Assembly (NCBI RefSeq): GCF_018129685.1
Contig: NZ_JAFCLG010000002.1
Coordinates: 333,377 to 397,376, forward strand
DNA length: 64,000 nucleotides
Reading direction: 5' to 3'
Source of the DNA: Bradyrhizobium manausense
Lineage (GTDB): Bacteria > Pseudomonadota > Alphaproteobacteria > Rhizobiales > Xanthobacteraceae
The notes below the pieces were generated by a model. That model was not told where the DNA came from. It worked only from the letters and a program-made list of their open reading frames with translations, and ran no database searches. The translations under genes and the position numbers were made by a program. Below are positions 1 to 9,165 of this stretch, piece after piece. How positions within the stretch are numbered: the first letter of the stretch is position 1; each line of letters starts with the position of its first letter.

Positions 1-1022
1 CCGTCCCCGAGAATGCGCGCGAGGTTTCCCCGACGTGGTTCTTCGCGGTGCCCCGCATCTGGGAAAAGTTCTATTCCGACGTCACAATCAGGATGTCGGA
101 CGCGACCATCTTCGGAAAGGCCGCGTACGATGCAGCGATCGCCATCGGCAGGACGAGGGCGCGACGCAGCCTGGCGGGAGAAGCAATCCCGTGGCACCTG
201 AACGTCGCATTCCGGGTCGCCGACAAGCTCGTCCTGCACAACATCAAGATCTATCTCGGCTTGCGCCGCACGCGCATCCTCGGGACCGGTGCGGCGCCGA
301 TCTCGCCAGATCTCATCAGCTGGTATCTCGCTTTGGGCCTGGAAATGCGCGAGATCTACGGCCAGACCGAAAATACCGGCATCTCCACGGTGATGCCCAA
401 GCGCAAGAAGCTCGGCACGGTAGGCACGGCCCTGCCCGGCACTCAGGTCAAGCTGTCTCCGCAGAACGAGATACTGGTCCGGGGCCCGCACATATTCCTC
501 GGCTATCTCAACAACAGCGCCAAGACAGCCGAGACGGTCGTGGATGGCTGGCTGCACACCGGCGACGTCGGCGAGATCGATGACGACGGTTATGTCAAGA
601 TCACCGACCGGATGAAAGACATCATCGTAACCGCCGGCGGCAAGAATATCACGCCCTCGGAGATCGAGAACCAGCTGAAGTTTTCTCCGTTCATCGCGGA
701 CGCGGTCGTCATCGGTGACAAACGGAAATATCTGAGCTGCCTCATCATGATCGACCACGACAACGTCGTGAAATATGCGCAGGACCACGCTGTTCCGTTC
801 ACGAACTACGCATCATTGTGCGCTGCCAAGGACGTGCAAGGCTTGATCCAGAGCGAGATCGACAAAGTGAACAAGAACTTCGCGCGCGTGGAAACCATCA
901 AGCGGTTCGCCCTTATCGACCAGCTGCTGACGGCCGAGGACGACGAGCTGACACCGACCATGAAGCTGAAGCGAAAATTCGTCAATGAGAAGTACAGAGC
1001 GCTCATCGACGCAATGTACTAG
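1..1022 (+). CDS. Long-chain acyl-CoA synthetase (AMP-forming), C-terminal part, cut by window edge
   Basis: This protein would activate a carboxylic acid to its CoA thioester through an acyl-adenylate. The reading frame is open to base 3, so the start lies outside the window and about 340 residues are visible. The visible part has the mid-domain YGQTEN motif and the hinge segment GWLHTGDVGEIDDDGYVKIT followed by DRMKDIIVTAGGKNITPSE, typical of FadD15-type ligases of the ANL superfamily. The stop at 1020-1022 is followed after 56 bases by a binding-protein gene on the same strand, so the two are probably cotranscribed as in the other ligase/Liv modules of this window. It ends right after the EKYRALIDAMY segment and lacks the roughly 50-residue C-terminal extension of the ligases at 23014 and 30668. 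The substrate cannot be told from sequence. Confidence 0.9.
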   Translation, partial: VPENAREVSPTWFFAVPRIWEKFYSDVTIRMSDATIFGKAAYDAAIAIGRTRARRSLAGEAIPWHLNVAFRVADKLVLHNIKIYLGLRRTRILGTGAAPISPDLISWYLALGLEMREIYGQTENTGISTVMPKRKKLGTVGTALPGTQVKLSPQNEILVRGPHIFLGYLNNSAKTAETVVDGWLHTGDVGEIDDDGYVKITDRMKDIIVTAGGKNITPSEIENQLKFSPFIADAVVIGDKRKYLSCLIMIDHDNVVKYAQDHAVPFTNYASLCAAKDVQGLIQSEIDKVNKNFARVETIKRFALIDQLLTAEDDELTPTMKLKRKFVNEKYRALIDAMY

Positions 1023-1078
1023 CCAAAGCACGGATAGAAAATCGAACGAAACCGACAAAACCCCTGGGAGGAACCGCG

Positions 1079-2266
1079 ATGAGAACAACATCCTTGATCT
1101 TAGGACTGGTCACCGTGCTGAACGCTTCCACCGCGCTCCATGCGCAGGAAGTGATCTGGAAAACGCAAGGTGTCACGAAGGACGAAGTCGTGCTCGGAAT
1201 GCATGCCGACCTGTCCGGCGTCGCTGCCAGCTTCAGCGTCGGCGTGGTCAACGCGATCCGGATGCGCATCGATGAAGTAAACGAAACCGGCGGGATCAAC
1301 GGACGAAAGCTGCGGCTGGTGGTCGAAGACACCGGCTACCAGGTGCCGAAAGCGGTCCAGGCCGCGAACAAGCTGATCAACCGCGACAGCGTGTTCGCGA
1401 TGATCGGAAATCTCGGCACGCCGCAGAACAACGCTGTGCTGCCCGAGCAGCTGAAGGCCGGCGTTCCTAACATCTTCCCGATTTCGTGGGCGGATTCGAT
1501 GTCCAAACCCTTCCACCCGCTGAAATTCGCGATCTACGCGCCGTACTCGGACCAGATCCGGGTGGCTGTGAAATACATGGTGGAGAAGAAGGGGAAGAAG
1601 ACCGTGTGCGCCATGCACCAGGACACCGACTTCGGCACCGAAGTGTTCAACGGCGCCAAGGCCCAACTTGACGCGATGGGAATGAAATTTGCCGAGGTCA
1701 CGACACATAAGCCCACTGATCAGGATTTTACCGCTCAACTGACAAAATTGCGTGCGGCCAACTGCGACCTAATCGCGATGGGCACGATCGTGCGGGATAC
1801 CGTCATTCCCTATTCCGCCGCCCGCAAGATGGGATGGGACGTCGACATGATCGGAACGTCTGCGAGCTACGATCTGGCCATTTCCGGCATTCAGGGCGGC
1901 ACCACCGAGGGCTACTATACGGCCGGCTTCTTCGACGCCCCCAACCCGGAAACCGCACGGCCGGCGGCAGCCGCGTGGATCGCCCGATACAAGAGCCGCT
2001 ACAACATCGATCCGACCATTCAAGCCGCGCTCGGCCAGGTTATCATCGACCTGACCGTGAAGGCGATCGAGAACGCCGGGCCGGACCTCACGACGCAGAA
2101 ACTCGTCGAGGGGATGGAGAAGATCCGCAATTACCAAGACATCTTCAGCGGCCCGCCGCAAGGCTTCTCCGCAACCGAGCATGTTTCCTCGCGTGAGTCG
2201 GTGATCTATCGGGTTGAAAAGGGACGTTGGGTGCGACTCCCCGACAGCGTGGCTGTCGCGAAGTAA
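1079..2266 (+). CDS. Liv-type ABC transporter substrate-binding protein
   Basis: This is a 395-residue periplasmic solute-binding protein of the branched-chain amino acid (LivK, type I fold) family. It has an N-terminal signal peptide (about residues 1-22, ending ALHA before QE) and family features such as VVLGMHADLSG near the mature N-terminus, INGRKLRLVVEDTGY and DTDFGTEVFNGAK. An AGGA-type ribosome site (gggaggaaccgcg) precedes the ATG. It sits 56 bases after an acyl-CoA synthetase and 175 bases before a Rieske oxygenase, so its ligand is more likely a carboxylic or aromatic acid than an amino acid; that is inference from context. No permease or ATPase gene adjoins it inside the window, so partners must lie upstream or be shared. 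Confidence 0.9.
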   Translation: MRTTSLILGLVTVLNASTALHAQEVIWKTQGVTKDEVVLGMHADLSGVAASFSVGVVNAIRMRIDEVNETGGINGRKLRLVVEDTGYQVPKAVQAANKLINRDSVFAMIGNLGTPQNNAVLPEQLKAGVPNIFPISWADSMSKPFHPLKFAIYAPYSDQIRVAVKYMVEKKGKKTVCAMHQDTDFGTEVFNGAKAQLDAMGMKFAEVTTHKPTDQDFTAQLTKLRAANCDLIAMGTIVRDTVIPYSAARKMGWDVDMIGTSASYDLAISGIQGGTTEGYYTAGFFDAPNPETARPAAAAWIARYKSRYNIDPTIQAALGQVIIDLTVKAIENAGPDLTTQKLVEGMEKIRNYQDIFSGPPQGFSATEHVSSRESVIYRVEKGRWVRLPDSVAVAK

Positions 2267-2441
2267 AGGAAGCTACCCCGGCGACGTCTCAACGAGGAGT
2301 TTGCTGTGACTGACGAATCGGGCTTTTGCGCGGTTCGGCAGCCGCGAGAAACATGACCGGCAGTTGGTAAGGCGTCGCCGTGGTACATTATCGATGAAAG
2401 AGATGGCGTCGCTTTCGGCGCTCAGCATAGTGTGAGGATCC

Positions 2442-3611
2442 ATGCAACATACAACACAGGTAGAGCTGATCAAACGCGTCTTCGAATTGTTCGATCGAAA
2501 GTCCACTTCGATGGGCGACAACATCTATCGCAATCCCATTTCCGACTACACCTGCATGGATCAGGCACGGTTGGAGCAGCAACAGTTTTTCCGGGAAACC
2601 CCGCTTGTGATGTGCCTGTCGTCACGCATGCCTAATCCGGGCGACTACGTGACCGACGAGCTTTCCGGTGTGCCGGTCCTGGTTACGCGCAATGCCGAGG
2701 GAAAGGTACGGGCCTTTCTCAACGTTTGCCGACATCGTGGTGCTCCGGTCGCTCAGGGCTGCGGGTCGGGCAAGAAGATGTTCGTGTGCCCCTATCACGC
2801 CTGGACCTACGATCTCGAGGGGCGGCTACGCTCCCGCGGGCCTGCTGACGCCTTCCCGGACGTCTCGGCCGACAACGGCAGCCTGGTGCCGCTCCCAGCC
2901 ACGGAGAAGCACGGGATCATCTGGGTCAAGACCTCGCCTGGGCCCGATATCGACGCGGACGATCTCCTTCAGGGCCTCGGCCCCGAACTCGCGTCCTACA
3001 AGCTCGAGACTTCCTCCCACTACCAGACATCCAACCTGCACAAACCGATGAACTGGAAGCTTGTGATCGACACGTTCCTCGAAACCTGGCACATCGGCAC
3101 ACTCCACCGCAACACGGTGGCATCGATCTTCCAGCCCAATATCAACGTCTTCGACGCCTTCGGGCTCAATGGTCGCTTCATTCTGCCTCGCCGTAGCATC
3201 CTCGAGTTGCGAGACAAACCCGAATCGGAATGGGACCTTCTGAAGCATTCGGCCATCATCTATCTGATATTTCCAAATACCCTGATCGTCTGGCAGGGCG
3301 ATCATGTCGAAACGTGGCGATCGTTCCCTGAGGATCTCTCGCCGGATAAGTGCATCGCAGAAGCCGCGCTCTACTCGCCCGAGCCGCCGACGACCGAGAA
3401 GGCAAGAAAATATTGGGACAAGAACATGGAGTTGCTCCTGGCGACCGTCGAACACGAGGACTTTCCGGTATGCATCGATATGCAGCGCGGCTTCCGGTCC
3501 AATGCCCAAAGCTTTATCACGTTCGGCCGCAACGAACCCGGCTTAACGCACTATCACCACGGGATGCGATCGCGTTTGGGTTTGAAAGAAGCCCCGGCCA
3601 TTCCTGGATAG
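2442..3611 (+). CDS. Rieske non-heme iron oxygenase, alpha subunit
   Basis: This 389-residue protein is the terminal oxygenase component of a Rieske-type mono- or dioxygenase. The [2Fe-2S] site is C96-R-H98 with C116-P-Y-H119; the mononuclear iron site is in the segment around D208, H215 and H220 (FLETWHIGTLHRNT). A GAGGATCC ribosome site lies just before the ATG. Length and domain order (Rieske, then START-like catalytic domain) are normal. No reductase, ferredoxin or beta subunit gene lies next to it, so it must use electron carriers encoded elsewhere. Being downstream of an acyl-CoA synthetase and a binding protein suggests it acts on the imported compound. The substrate class is not evident. 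Confidence 0.9.
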   Translation: MQHTTQVELIKRVFELFDRKSTSMGDNIYRNPISDYTCMDQARLEQQQFFRETPLVMCLSSRMPNPGDYVTDELSGVPVLVTRNAEGKVRAFLNVCRHRGAPVAQGCGSGKKMFVCPYHAWTYDLEGRLRSRGPADAFPDVSADNGSLVPLPATEKHGIIWVKTSPGPDIDADDLLQGLGPELASYKLETSSHYQTSNLHKPMNWKLVIDTFLETWHIGTLHRNTVASIFQPNINVFDAFGLNGRFILPRRSILELRDKPESEWDLLKHSAIIYLIFPNTLIVWQGDHVETWRSFPEDLSPDKCIAEAALYSPEPPTTEKARKYWDKNMELLLATVEHEDFPVCIDMQRGFRSNAQSFITFGRNEPGLTHYHHGMRSRLGLKEAPAIPG

Positions 3612-3811
3612 CCGGCGAAGCCACGGTTCTGCGCCCATTTCGCCGTGCATACCGGCCCGGTGGGCGGCACCAACGTAGCGTTTGAGACGGATGTCAAAGG
3701 CCACCGTGGCCGAGCCATCCGCCGCCGCCGCCACAAAAAGCAGCGTTCGGGGCTTTTGCCCGGCGAGCCATTTTGCTGTAGACGGTCGATATCAAATCCG
3801 GAGTTCCGACG

Positions 3812-4555
3812 GTGAAGCCTGAACGGCAGAAACGAAAGCTAACCCTCGTTAAGAAACTGGGAAAGGCGCAGAAACTGACGCGCGCGCAGAAGCAGAGCCA
3901 AATCCGCGCGGCGCTGCTAGAGGCTGCTGCGAAGGTGGTCGGCGAAGTCGGTTATTCCGCTGCGATGGTGTCCACCATCACGCGGCGGGCCGGCGTTGCC
4001 CAAGGCACGTTCTACAACTACTTCCGTTCGCGCCAGGACCTTTTCGATCAGTTGTTGCCGAGCATGAGCGAAGAAATGCTCGGCTTCATCAAGGAGCGCT
4101 CATCGCTCGCTCCCAACGACGCGGCGCGCGAGAAGCTGCGGTTCGAAGCCTACTTCGCCTACCTAGTGAAGCGACCGGAATTCTACCGTATCCTCTATGA
4201 GTCCGAGCTGTTCTCGCCGGAAGCATTTCAGCAGCACATCGACGTTGTCGCGAACGGCTACCAACGTGTGCTGAAACGCGCCGCTGATGCCGGCGATGCG
4301 CACACGGTCGACCCTCGCGAATACGAAGTTCTCGCCTTTATGTTGATGGGAGCTCGAAAGTATCTCTCAAGCCGCTTCGCCCGATCGAACGGCTCCATGC
4401 GGGAATTGCCGGACTTCGTCACGAAGGCCTACATGCGCTTCGTTTGCAACGGCTTCTGGGACGAGCACGCCAGCATCGCGAACTCCTCGCCTGCGAGGCA
4501 GACCAGGAAGCCGGCGCTGGTCAGCGATCGTGTGCTGCGAGGCGAGAAAGCTTGA
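3812..4555 (+). CDS. TetR/AcrR family transcriptional regulator
   Basis: This 247-residue regulator has a basic N-terminal tail, then a TetR DNA-binding domain at about residues 28-75, recognisable by ALLEAAAKVVGEVGYSAAMV and the recognition helix region VAQGTFYNYFRSRQDLF. The C-terminal ligand domain cannot be assigned. The start is a GTG at 3812 with GGAG eight bases upstream. It follows the ligase/binding-protein/Rieske genes on the same strand and may be their local repressor. I saw no clear palindrome in the 200 bases before it. Downstream DNA is an IS21-type left end, so the original neighbour on that side has been lost. Confidence 0.9.
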   Translation: MKPERQKRKLTLVKKLGKAQKLTRAQKQSQIRAALLEAAAKVVGEVGYSAAMVSTITRRAGVAQGTFYNYFRSRQDLFDQLLPSMSEEMLGFIKERSSLAPNDAAREKLRFEAYFAYLVKRPEFYRILYESELFSPEAFQQHIDVVANGYQRVLKRAADAGDAHTVDPREYEVLAFMLMGARKYLSSRFARSNGSMRELPDFVTKAYMRFVCNGFWDEHASIANSSPARQTRKPALVSDRVLRGEKA

Positions 4556-4766
4556 TTGATCGGAGCGATCTCATGCTGCCACCACCACGCAACATGGTCG
4601 GTGCGACGGCGGCCGTATGCCCAAGCTTGGCCGTCACCCCGTTTCAGCCCCGATGCGCCGGGGCAAGTGAGGACGTGGCGCGTTCACGCAGCACCAGGGT
4701 CTGAGTCGCAACTCCGATGGGGCCGTGCACGTCGTACAGGCGTGACAGCGTGGTGCCTACACTGCG
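4556..4766. other. Intergenic stretch with nothing recognisable
   Basis: Between the TetR stop and the start of the IS21-type end repeats I see no convincing gene, RNA or regulatory site. Short open frames here have no family resemblance. Confidence 0.5.
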
Positions 4767-4777
4767 TGTTTCGCGGG

Positions 4778-4862
4778 ATCGTGAGCATGGATTTCACCGC
4801 ATCGTGAGCAACGACTTCAGAGGATAGTGAGCAACGATTTCAGGCGATCGTGAGCACCTTTT
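4778..4862 (+). repeat. Four 23-bp-spaced end repeats of an IS21-type element
   Basis: Copies of ATCGTGAGCA or ATAGTGAGCA begin at 4778, 4801, 4824 and 4847, exactly 23 bases apart, and the first three share a following GGATTTCA/CGACTTCA/CGATTTCA core. Arrays of imperfect repeats like this at the termini are characteristic of IS21-family elements and serve as transposase binding sites. They lie about 70 bases before the istA-like frame, as expected for the left end. Confidence 0.8.
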
Positions 4863-4934
4863 GGCGGTGCCGGACGCTTCGGCCGACAACTCAACCGGGC
4901 TACGGGTTTCTCATTCAACCAATGAGGAAGCCTG

Positions 4935-5698
4935 ATGCCTACCCAGAGATTGTCGATGCGCCGGATCAGAGAAGTTCTACGTTTGAGGCACCAGGGCCTG
5001 ACCGAGCGCGTCATTGCGCGGACGTTGGGAGTGAGCAATGGGGTCGTGCATGGCTACGTGCGTCGCGCCCGTCTTGCGGGGCTGATCTGGCCTCTACCGG
5101 AGGGCCTGGACGACGAGGGCCTGGAGCTGTTGCTGTTCCCGGCGCCGACGGCTGCCTCACAAAGCGACCGGCGCCCGACACCGGATTGGGCTTATGTGGA
5201 GAAGGAACTGCGCCGCCGCAGCGTGACCCGCTTGCTGTTGTGGGAAGAGTATCGCGCTGCCAATTCGGACGGCTTTGGCTATACCTGGTTTTGCACGACT
5301 TTCGAGGCCTGGAAGCTGCGTGCACGGCCGAGCATGCGTCAGACCCACATCGGTGGGGAGAAGGTGTTCGTCGATTTCGCCGGCGACACCATCGACATCT
5401 TCGATCCCATCACGGGCGAAGTGTGCGCCATGAAGCTGTTCGTCGCGGCGATGGGGGCCTCGAACTACACCTACGCCGAGGCTTGCCCAAGCGAGAGCCT
5501 ATCCGACTGGATCGGCGTGCATACCAATTTGTTCAGATATCTGCGGTGTGCCGAAGTTCGTAGTCTGCGACAATCTCAAGGCCGCCGTGACCAACCTCGA
5601 TCGTTACGACCCCGGGATCAACCGAACCTATGCCGAGATGGCCAGCCATTACGGCACCGCGATCCTGGCGGCCCGGCCGAGGCGGCCAAAGGATAAGA
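4935..5698 (+). pseudogene. istA: istA-type transposase, frameshifted and truncated
   Basis: The frame from ATG 4935 encodes the N-terminal helix-turn-helix region (LRLRHQGLTERVIARTLGVS) and the start of the DDE core (VFVDFAGDTIDIFDP, first catalytic Asp) of an IS21 transposase. Family similarity leaves this frame near 5540 and resumes in another ([20 protein letters not shown], then [15 protein letters not shown]), which shows a small indel inside the gene. The second frame then ends abruptly after RPRRPKDK at about 5698, roughly half the usual IstA length of 500 residues. Both defects make the gene non-functional. Confidence 0.85.
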
Positions 5699-5706
5699 CG
5701 ATCGCT

Positions 5707-6790
5707 TCATACTGCACCTTGTTCTGATGATGGCGCGGTGATTGGGACGAGCCGCGCCGGTCGCGCACCTCGACCGCCACACCCCTTGAGGATAGTCTGC
5801 TGCACTGGTAATGCCCACAGGCCACGATTCAAAAGATCACTGAAGCACTTCGTAATCAGCCCTTGACGACCCCACTCGTGCACGGCCGTCTCCGAGATGC
5901 CGAACTTCGCAGCGACCTCGCGCGTCGTGAGCATGCCGCGGCGGCGCAACCGATCGTATCGGCTTGCCAGTTTGTAGGCGCCGCGAATGAACGCGATCTT
6001 CTTCAGGTTGAAGGGCTTGCCCTCCCAGGTGCGCCATCCGTCGCGGTTCAAAATGTCGGCAATCTCGCGGTCGCAATGCTGATCGAGCAACCGGTCGACG
6101 GTCGCGACAAGCTCGGGCTTGAACTTGCGCAGCTGGGCGATAGGCAGCGGCCGTTCGAGTTCCAATGTGCGCGTAGCCCCGCCGGACAGACGCACATGGG
6201 CGGTAATCTTCTGCGCTTTGATCAACGTCACGTCATCGATGAGCAGGCGCACGATGCGTTTACGCTCACGGAAGTCGACGCGCGAGTCGTTCCAGATTTG
6301 TGGCAGCTGCTCGGCAAGACCGAGAATGCGTTGGCGGACCTCGGCGCTGAGTGTCGCAGCCTGCTGCTTGCTGCGGCGTTCGTATTCCTCGGCAGCTTCG
6401 GCATGACGGCGCAGCTTGTCGTTCCATTCCGCCTCGAGAGTATCGGCGACGAGTCGATTGTCGGGGTCTACTTTCATGTAGCGTCGGCGGGCAAGCTCGG
6501 CGTCATAGCGCAACCGCTCCACATGCTGGCGACGTGCGGTATTTGCCTCGTGAGCGCGCGTCTCAAGTTCGCGCTGGACTTCCAGGGTGACGGCCAGCGT
6601 CATCGGCGTCATCATCTCGATCAGCACGCAACAACTGCCGCATCGACGATCTTGCCGGGCACCGTTTGACACGTTTTTCCGGCACGGCGCACCGCGCTCT
6701 CCTGACAGATATAAGTCGGGACCGTACTGCCATGCTCGCGGCTGTAACGCACGCCCATCTTGCTGTGCAAACACGGCGGTGGGCAGGGCA
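5707..6790 (-). pseudogene. Large serine recombinase, N-terminally truncated and frameshifted
   Basis: The main frame holds the C-terminal half of a large serine recombinase: coiled-coil segment (LEVQRELETRAHEANTARRQ), the stretch YMKVDPDNRLVADTLEAEW and a C-terminal helix-turn-helix (LTTREVAAKFGISETAVHEW). The zinc-ribbon part (TYICQESAVRRAGKTC, then VPGKIVDAAVV) is present about 6640-6760 but in another frame, ending in a stop, so a one-base indel near 6640 separates it from the rest. The catalytic resolvase domain with the nucleophilic Ser is missing altogether. The remnant abuts the truncated IS21 element on one side and the broken hydrolase on the other, so it marks at least two recombination junctions. 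Its 3' end (stop at 5707) looks natural. Confidence 0.8.
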
Positions 6791-6815
6791 GGCTCCGCGG
6801 AAGACAGGATATCGG

Positions 6816-7737
6816 TCATAATGCTCCTTGTGGGGGTGTCTGCGGCGCTCCGTTGCCGGCGTCGGCTCCCAGGAAGTCCAGAATTGCATCGGCGAACGCG
6901 TCATTCCTGTCACCTGAAACCATGTGACCCGCACCGCTGACGTCGACCATCTGTGCGCGCGGTACGAGGCTTCGAAAGGCCTCCGCGCTTTCGAGGGAAA
7001 CAACGTCCGACGACCCACCGCGGACCAGCAGTATCGGCAGCGTAAGATCGCTGGCGACCTGCTCGAGCTGATGCAGCACCGCGTCGCCGGCCCCATCGAC
7101 GCGGCGTGGTCCATCCAAAAAGCGCGGGTCCCAGTGCCAGTACCAGTGCCAGTGCCAGTACCAGCGCCCGTCTGCACGCTGCTTCAGGTTTTTGCGCGAG
7201 CCGTCTGTCGAACGAGGCTTGGCTCGATGCGGCAAATATGCCGCGACCACTTCAGCAGCCTCGTCAAGGCTGATGAATCCCTTCCCTTGCACACGCTTGC
7301 ATGAAATCGCGGATGTTGGCGACTCCGCTTGCCTCTAGACGTGGCGCAATATCGACGAGGACCAGCGCTGAAAAGCAAGCCGCCTGGCCAAGTGCATAGA
7401 GCGACGCGAGCCCACCGAGGGAAGCACCGATCGCAACAGGTTTGGCGCCGAAACGCCGTTCGATCTCCTGGCCGAGCCAGGCCGCCTCCCGGCCATAATC
7501 TTCAAGAGCATAGGCACCACTATCGACCCATGCACTATCCCCGTGGCCGCGCTGATCAATGGCAATGGCAGTGAAGCCTCGCCCGGCGAGCTTTTCCGCC
7601 GTCGTACGCCAGGCGTGCCGGGTCTGTCCGCCACCATGCAACAGCAACGCCGTACGAGTACCGCAGCCCTAGGCATCCCCTTCGATTTCGTTTCCTTCAG
7701 CACCGACGAAGATGATGCGACGTGGCTGAACTGACAT
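6816..7737 (-). pseudogene. Alpha/beta hydrolase, broken by nonsense codon and frameshift
   Basis: The ancestral gene starts at ATG 7735-7737 (MSVQPRRIIFVGAEGNEIEG). Codon 23 (7669-7671) is TAG. The same frame then continues with typical alpha/beta hydrolase motifs: oxyanion HGGGQTRHAW, DQRGHGDS and nucleophile elbow GASLGG. Near 7276 an extra base shifts the frame; after it come the acid region (LPILLVRGGSSDVVS) and catalytic His (GAGHMVSGDRND). A 6-bp tandem repeat at 7131-7166 adds WY/HW repeats between these parts. With a stop, a frameshift and a repeat expansion it is a pseudogene, although TTG or GTG re-starts could give fragments. It was the last gene of the minus operon that begins at 12400. 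Confidence 0.85.
7131..7166. repeat. 6-bp tandem repeat (CCAGTR) inside hydrolase pseudogene
   Basis: Six consecutive units (CCAGTG, CCAGTA, CCAGTG, CCAGTG, CCAGTA, CCAGCG) run through the coding frame of the broken hydrolase, giving alternating Trp with His or Tyr. The intact protein would be expected to have only about one WYWHWDPRF stretch. The same hexamer is repeated again at 25743. Confidence 0.9.
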
Positions 7738-7862
7738 GTAACCTCATGACGAACATTGGCTTGCGATTGGCTATGCAGCACACAGCCGGAAATCGCCATA
7801 GCCCATTAAGATTCTGCTCTGGCACCACGGACCGCGAGCGCGGACCGCATCTACCCGGCCGT

Positions 7863-9128
7863 TCAGCTAGGTTCGTGCCTCTCCAGGATCGTTATTGCAC
7901 AGGCCGCTTCGTCAAAGCCAATCACACCCCCACCATTTTCTGCGAGCGCCAGGCGTGCCTTTTTGGCCTGTCGTTCACCGGCCTCGCCGCGCAACTGCAG
8001 CACAAGCTCATGAATCATCGAAAGACCTGTGGCTCCGATCGGATGTCCCTTGGAAACCAGCCCCCCGGAAAGATTTACCGGACGATCTCCTCCGAATGTC
8101 GTTGCGCCTGAGGCGACATAAGACCCGCCCTGTCCCTCCGCGCAGAAGCGCAGCATCTCGACTTGATAAATCTCGCAGAACGAGGTCGCGTCATGAACCT
8201 CGGCGATATCGATTTCCGACGGCGAAATCCCCGCCATTTTGTAGGCCCTGTCCGCGGCAATACGCGAGAGGCCCGGTTCGTCGAGCGACCGGTATTTGCC
8301 GCCCGACATCGTGCTGGCCCTGATCTTCACCGCGCGATCCCGCACCCGGCTCGGCAATGCCGCGAGATAGTCCTTCGAGCAGACAAGAGCGGCGGCGGCG
8401 CCATCGCCAACCGGCGCGCACATGCTTCGTGTCAGCGGATAGCTGATCGCACGATCCGCCAGCACGTCATCGGCAGTCATCCTGAAGCGATATTGTGCCA
8501 GAGGATTAAGGCTTCCGTGATGGTGATTTTTGGACGCGCCGATCGCGATCTGACGCTGCGTCGTGCCGAAGCGCTTCATGTGATACGCCGCCTGCATGGC
8601 GTAGGTATCCATGAAGATGGTGCCACGTTTTTCATCAGGCAGGAAGGGCTTGCCACTGGCCTCACCCGCATCGCGGTAGTAGGCGAGCCATTCGCCGGGA
8701 TCCAGCTGATCAATCCCTCCGTCGAAGATTTCCTGCGTTCTTGCCGGGTCGTCCGGCACGAAGGTCTTCTCGACCCCAATGGCCAGTGAAAGCTGCGCGT
8801 CGCCCGACGCGATGTCCTTCCATGCGCCATGCAAGGCCTGGGACGCGGTGGCGCAACCGCCTTCAACATTCATCGTCGGGACGCGCTCGGGAAACAGACC
8901 CTCCCGCACCAACGGAGAGAGGCAGACTTGTCCGCGGATATTGCGCTGTCCGAATGCCCCCATGCCGCAGTTCCCAAACCACGCCATTGCAATGTCGCGC
9001 CCATCCTCCATCCCCGCGTCCGCCAGCACCGCAAGGTAGGCCTCTCGGGTCAAAGCCTTGAAGCTGGTCTGCGGCTTTCTACCAAACGGAGTACATGCAG
9101 TTCCGATCACATAGACTTCAGAGGCCAT
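7863..9128 (-). CDS. Thiolase-like acyl-CoA acetyltransferase (SCPx type)
   Basis: This 421-residue protein belongs to the lipid-transfer/SCP-x branch of the thiolase family and would cleave a 3-ketoacyl-CoA with CoA. The acylated Cys is C92 in MNVEGGCATASQAL, and the catalytic His lies in GGLVSKGHPIGATG. The second Cys motif of classical thiolases is replaced by LALAENGGGVIGF, as is usual in this branch. I start it at ATG 9128 (MASEVYVIG) because the family begins there and the longer frame would run into the upstream P450 gene. It lies 37 bases after the P450 and belongs to the ligase/P450/thiolase/hydrolase operon. Confidence 0.9.
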   Translation of the reverse strand: MASEVYVIGTACTPFGRKPQTSFKALTREAYLAVLADAGMEDGRDIAMAWFGNCGMGAFGQRNIRGQVCLSPLVREGLFPERVPTMNVEGGCATASQALHGAWKDIASGDAQLSLAIGVEKTFVPDDPARTQEIFDGGIDQLDPGEWLAYYRDAGEASGKPFLPDEKRGTIFMDTYAMQAAYHMKRFGTTQRQIAIGASKNHHHGSLNPLAQYRFRMTADDVLADRAISYPLTRSMCAPVGDGAAAALVCSKDYLAALPSRVRDRAVKIRASTMSGGKYRSLDEPGLSRIAADRAYKMAGISPSEIDIAEVHDATSFCEIYQVEMLRFCAEGQGGSYVASGATTFGGDRPVNLSGGLVSKGHPIGATGLSMIHELVLQLRGEAGERQAKKARLALAENGGGVIGFDEAACAITILERHEPS

Positions 9129-9165
9129 CTTTTTCACCAGTATCCAGTATGACGCTTCATGCGCA

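Larger units (their letters stand above)
4767..5698 (+). mobile_element. Truncated IS21-family insertion element (left end only)
   Basis: The element comprises the terminal repeat array and the first half of istA. Similarity to the transposase stops near 5698, where DNA of an unrelated serine-recombinase remnant on the opposite strand begins. No istB and no right end are present, so it cannot transpose by itself. The left tip is placed near TGTTTCGCGGG at 4767; its exact base is uncertain. Confidence 0.7.

Noticed and set aside
4778..4862. CRISPR-like array
   Set aside because: Only four copies, 23-bp period with no unique spacers, next to an istA frame; fits IS21 terminal repeats.
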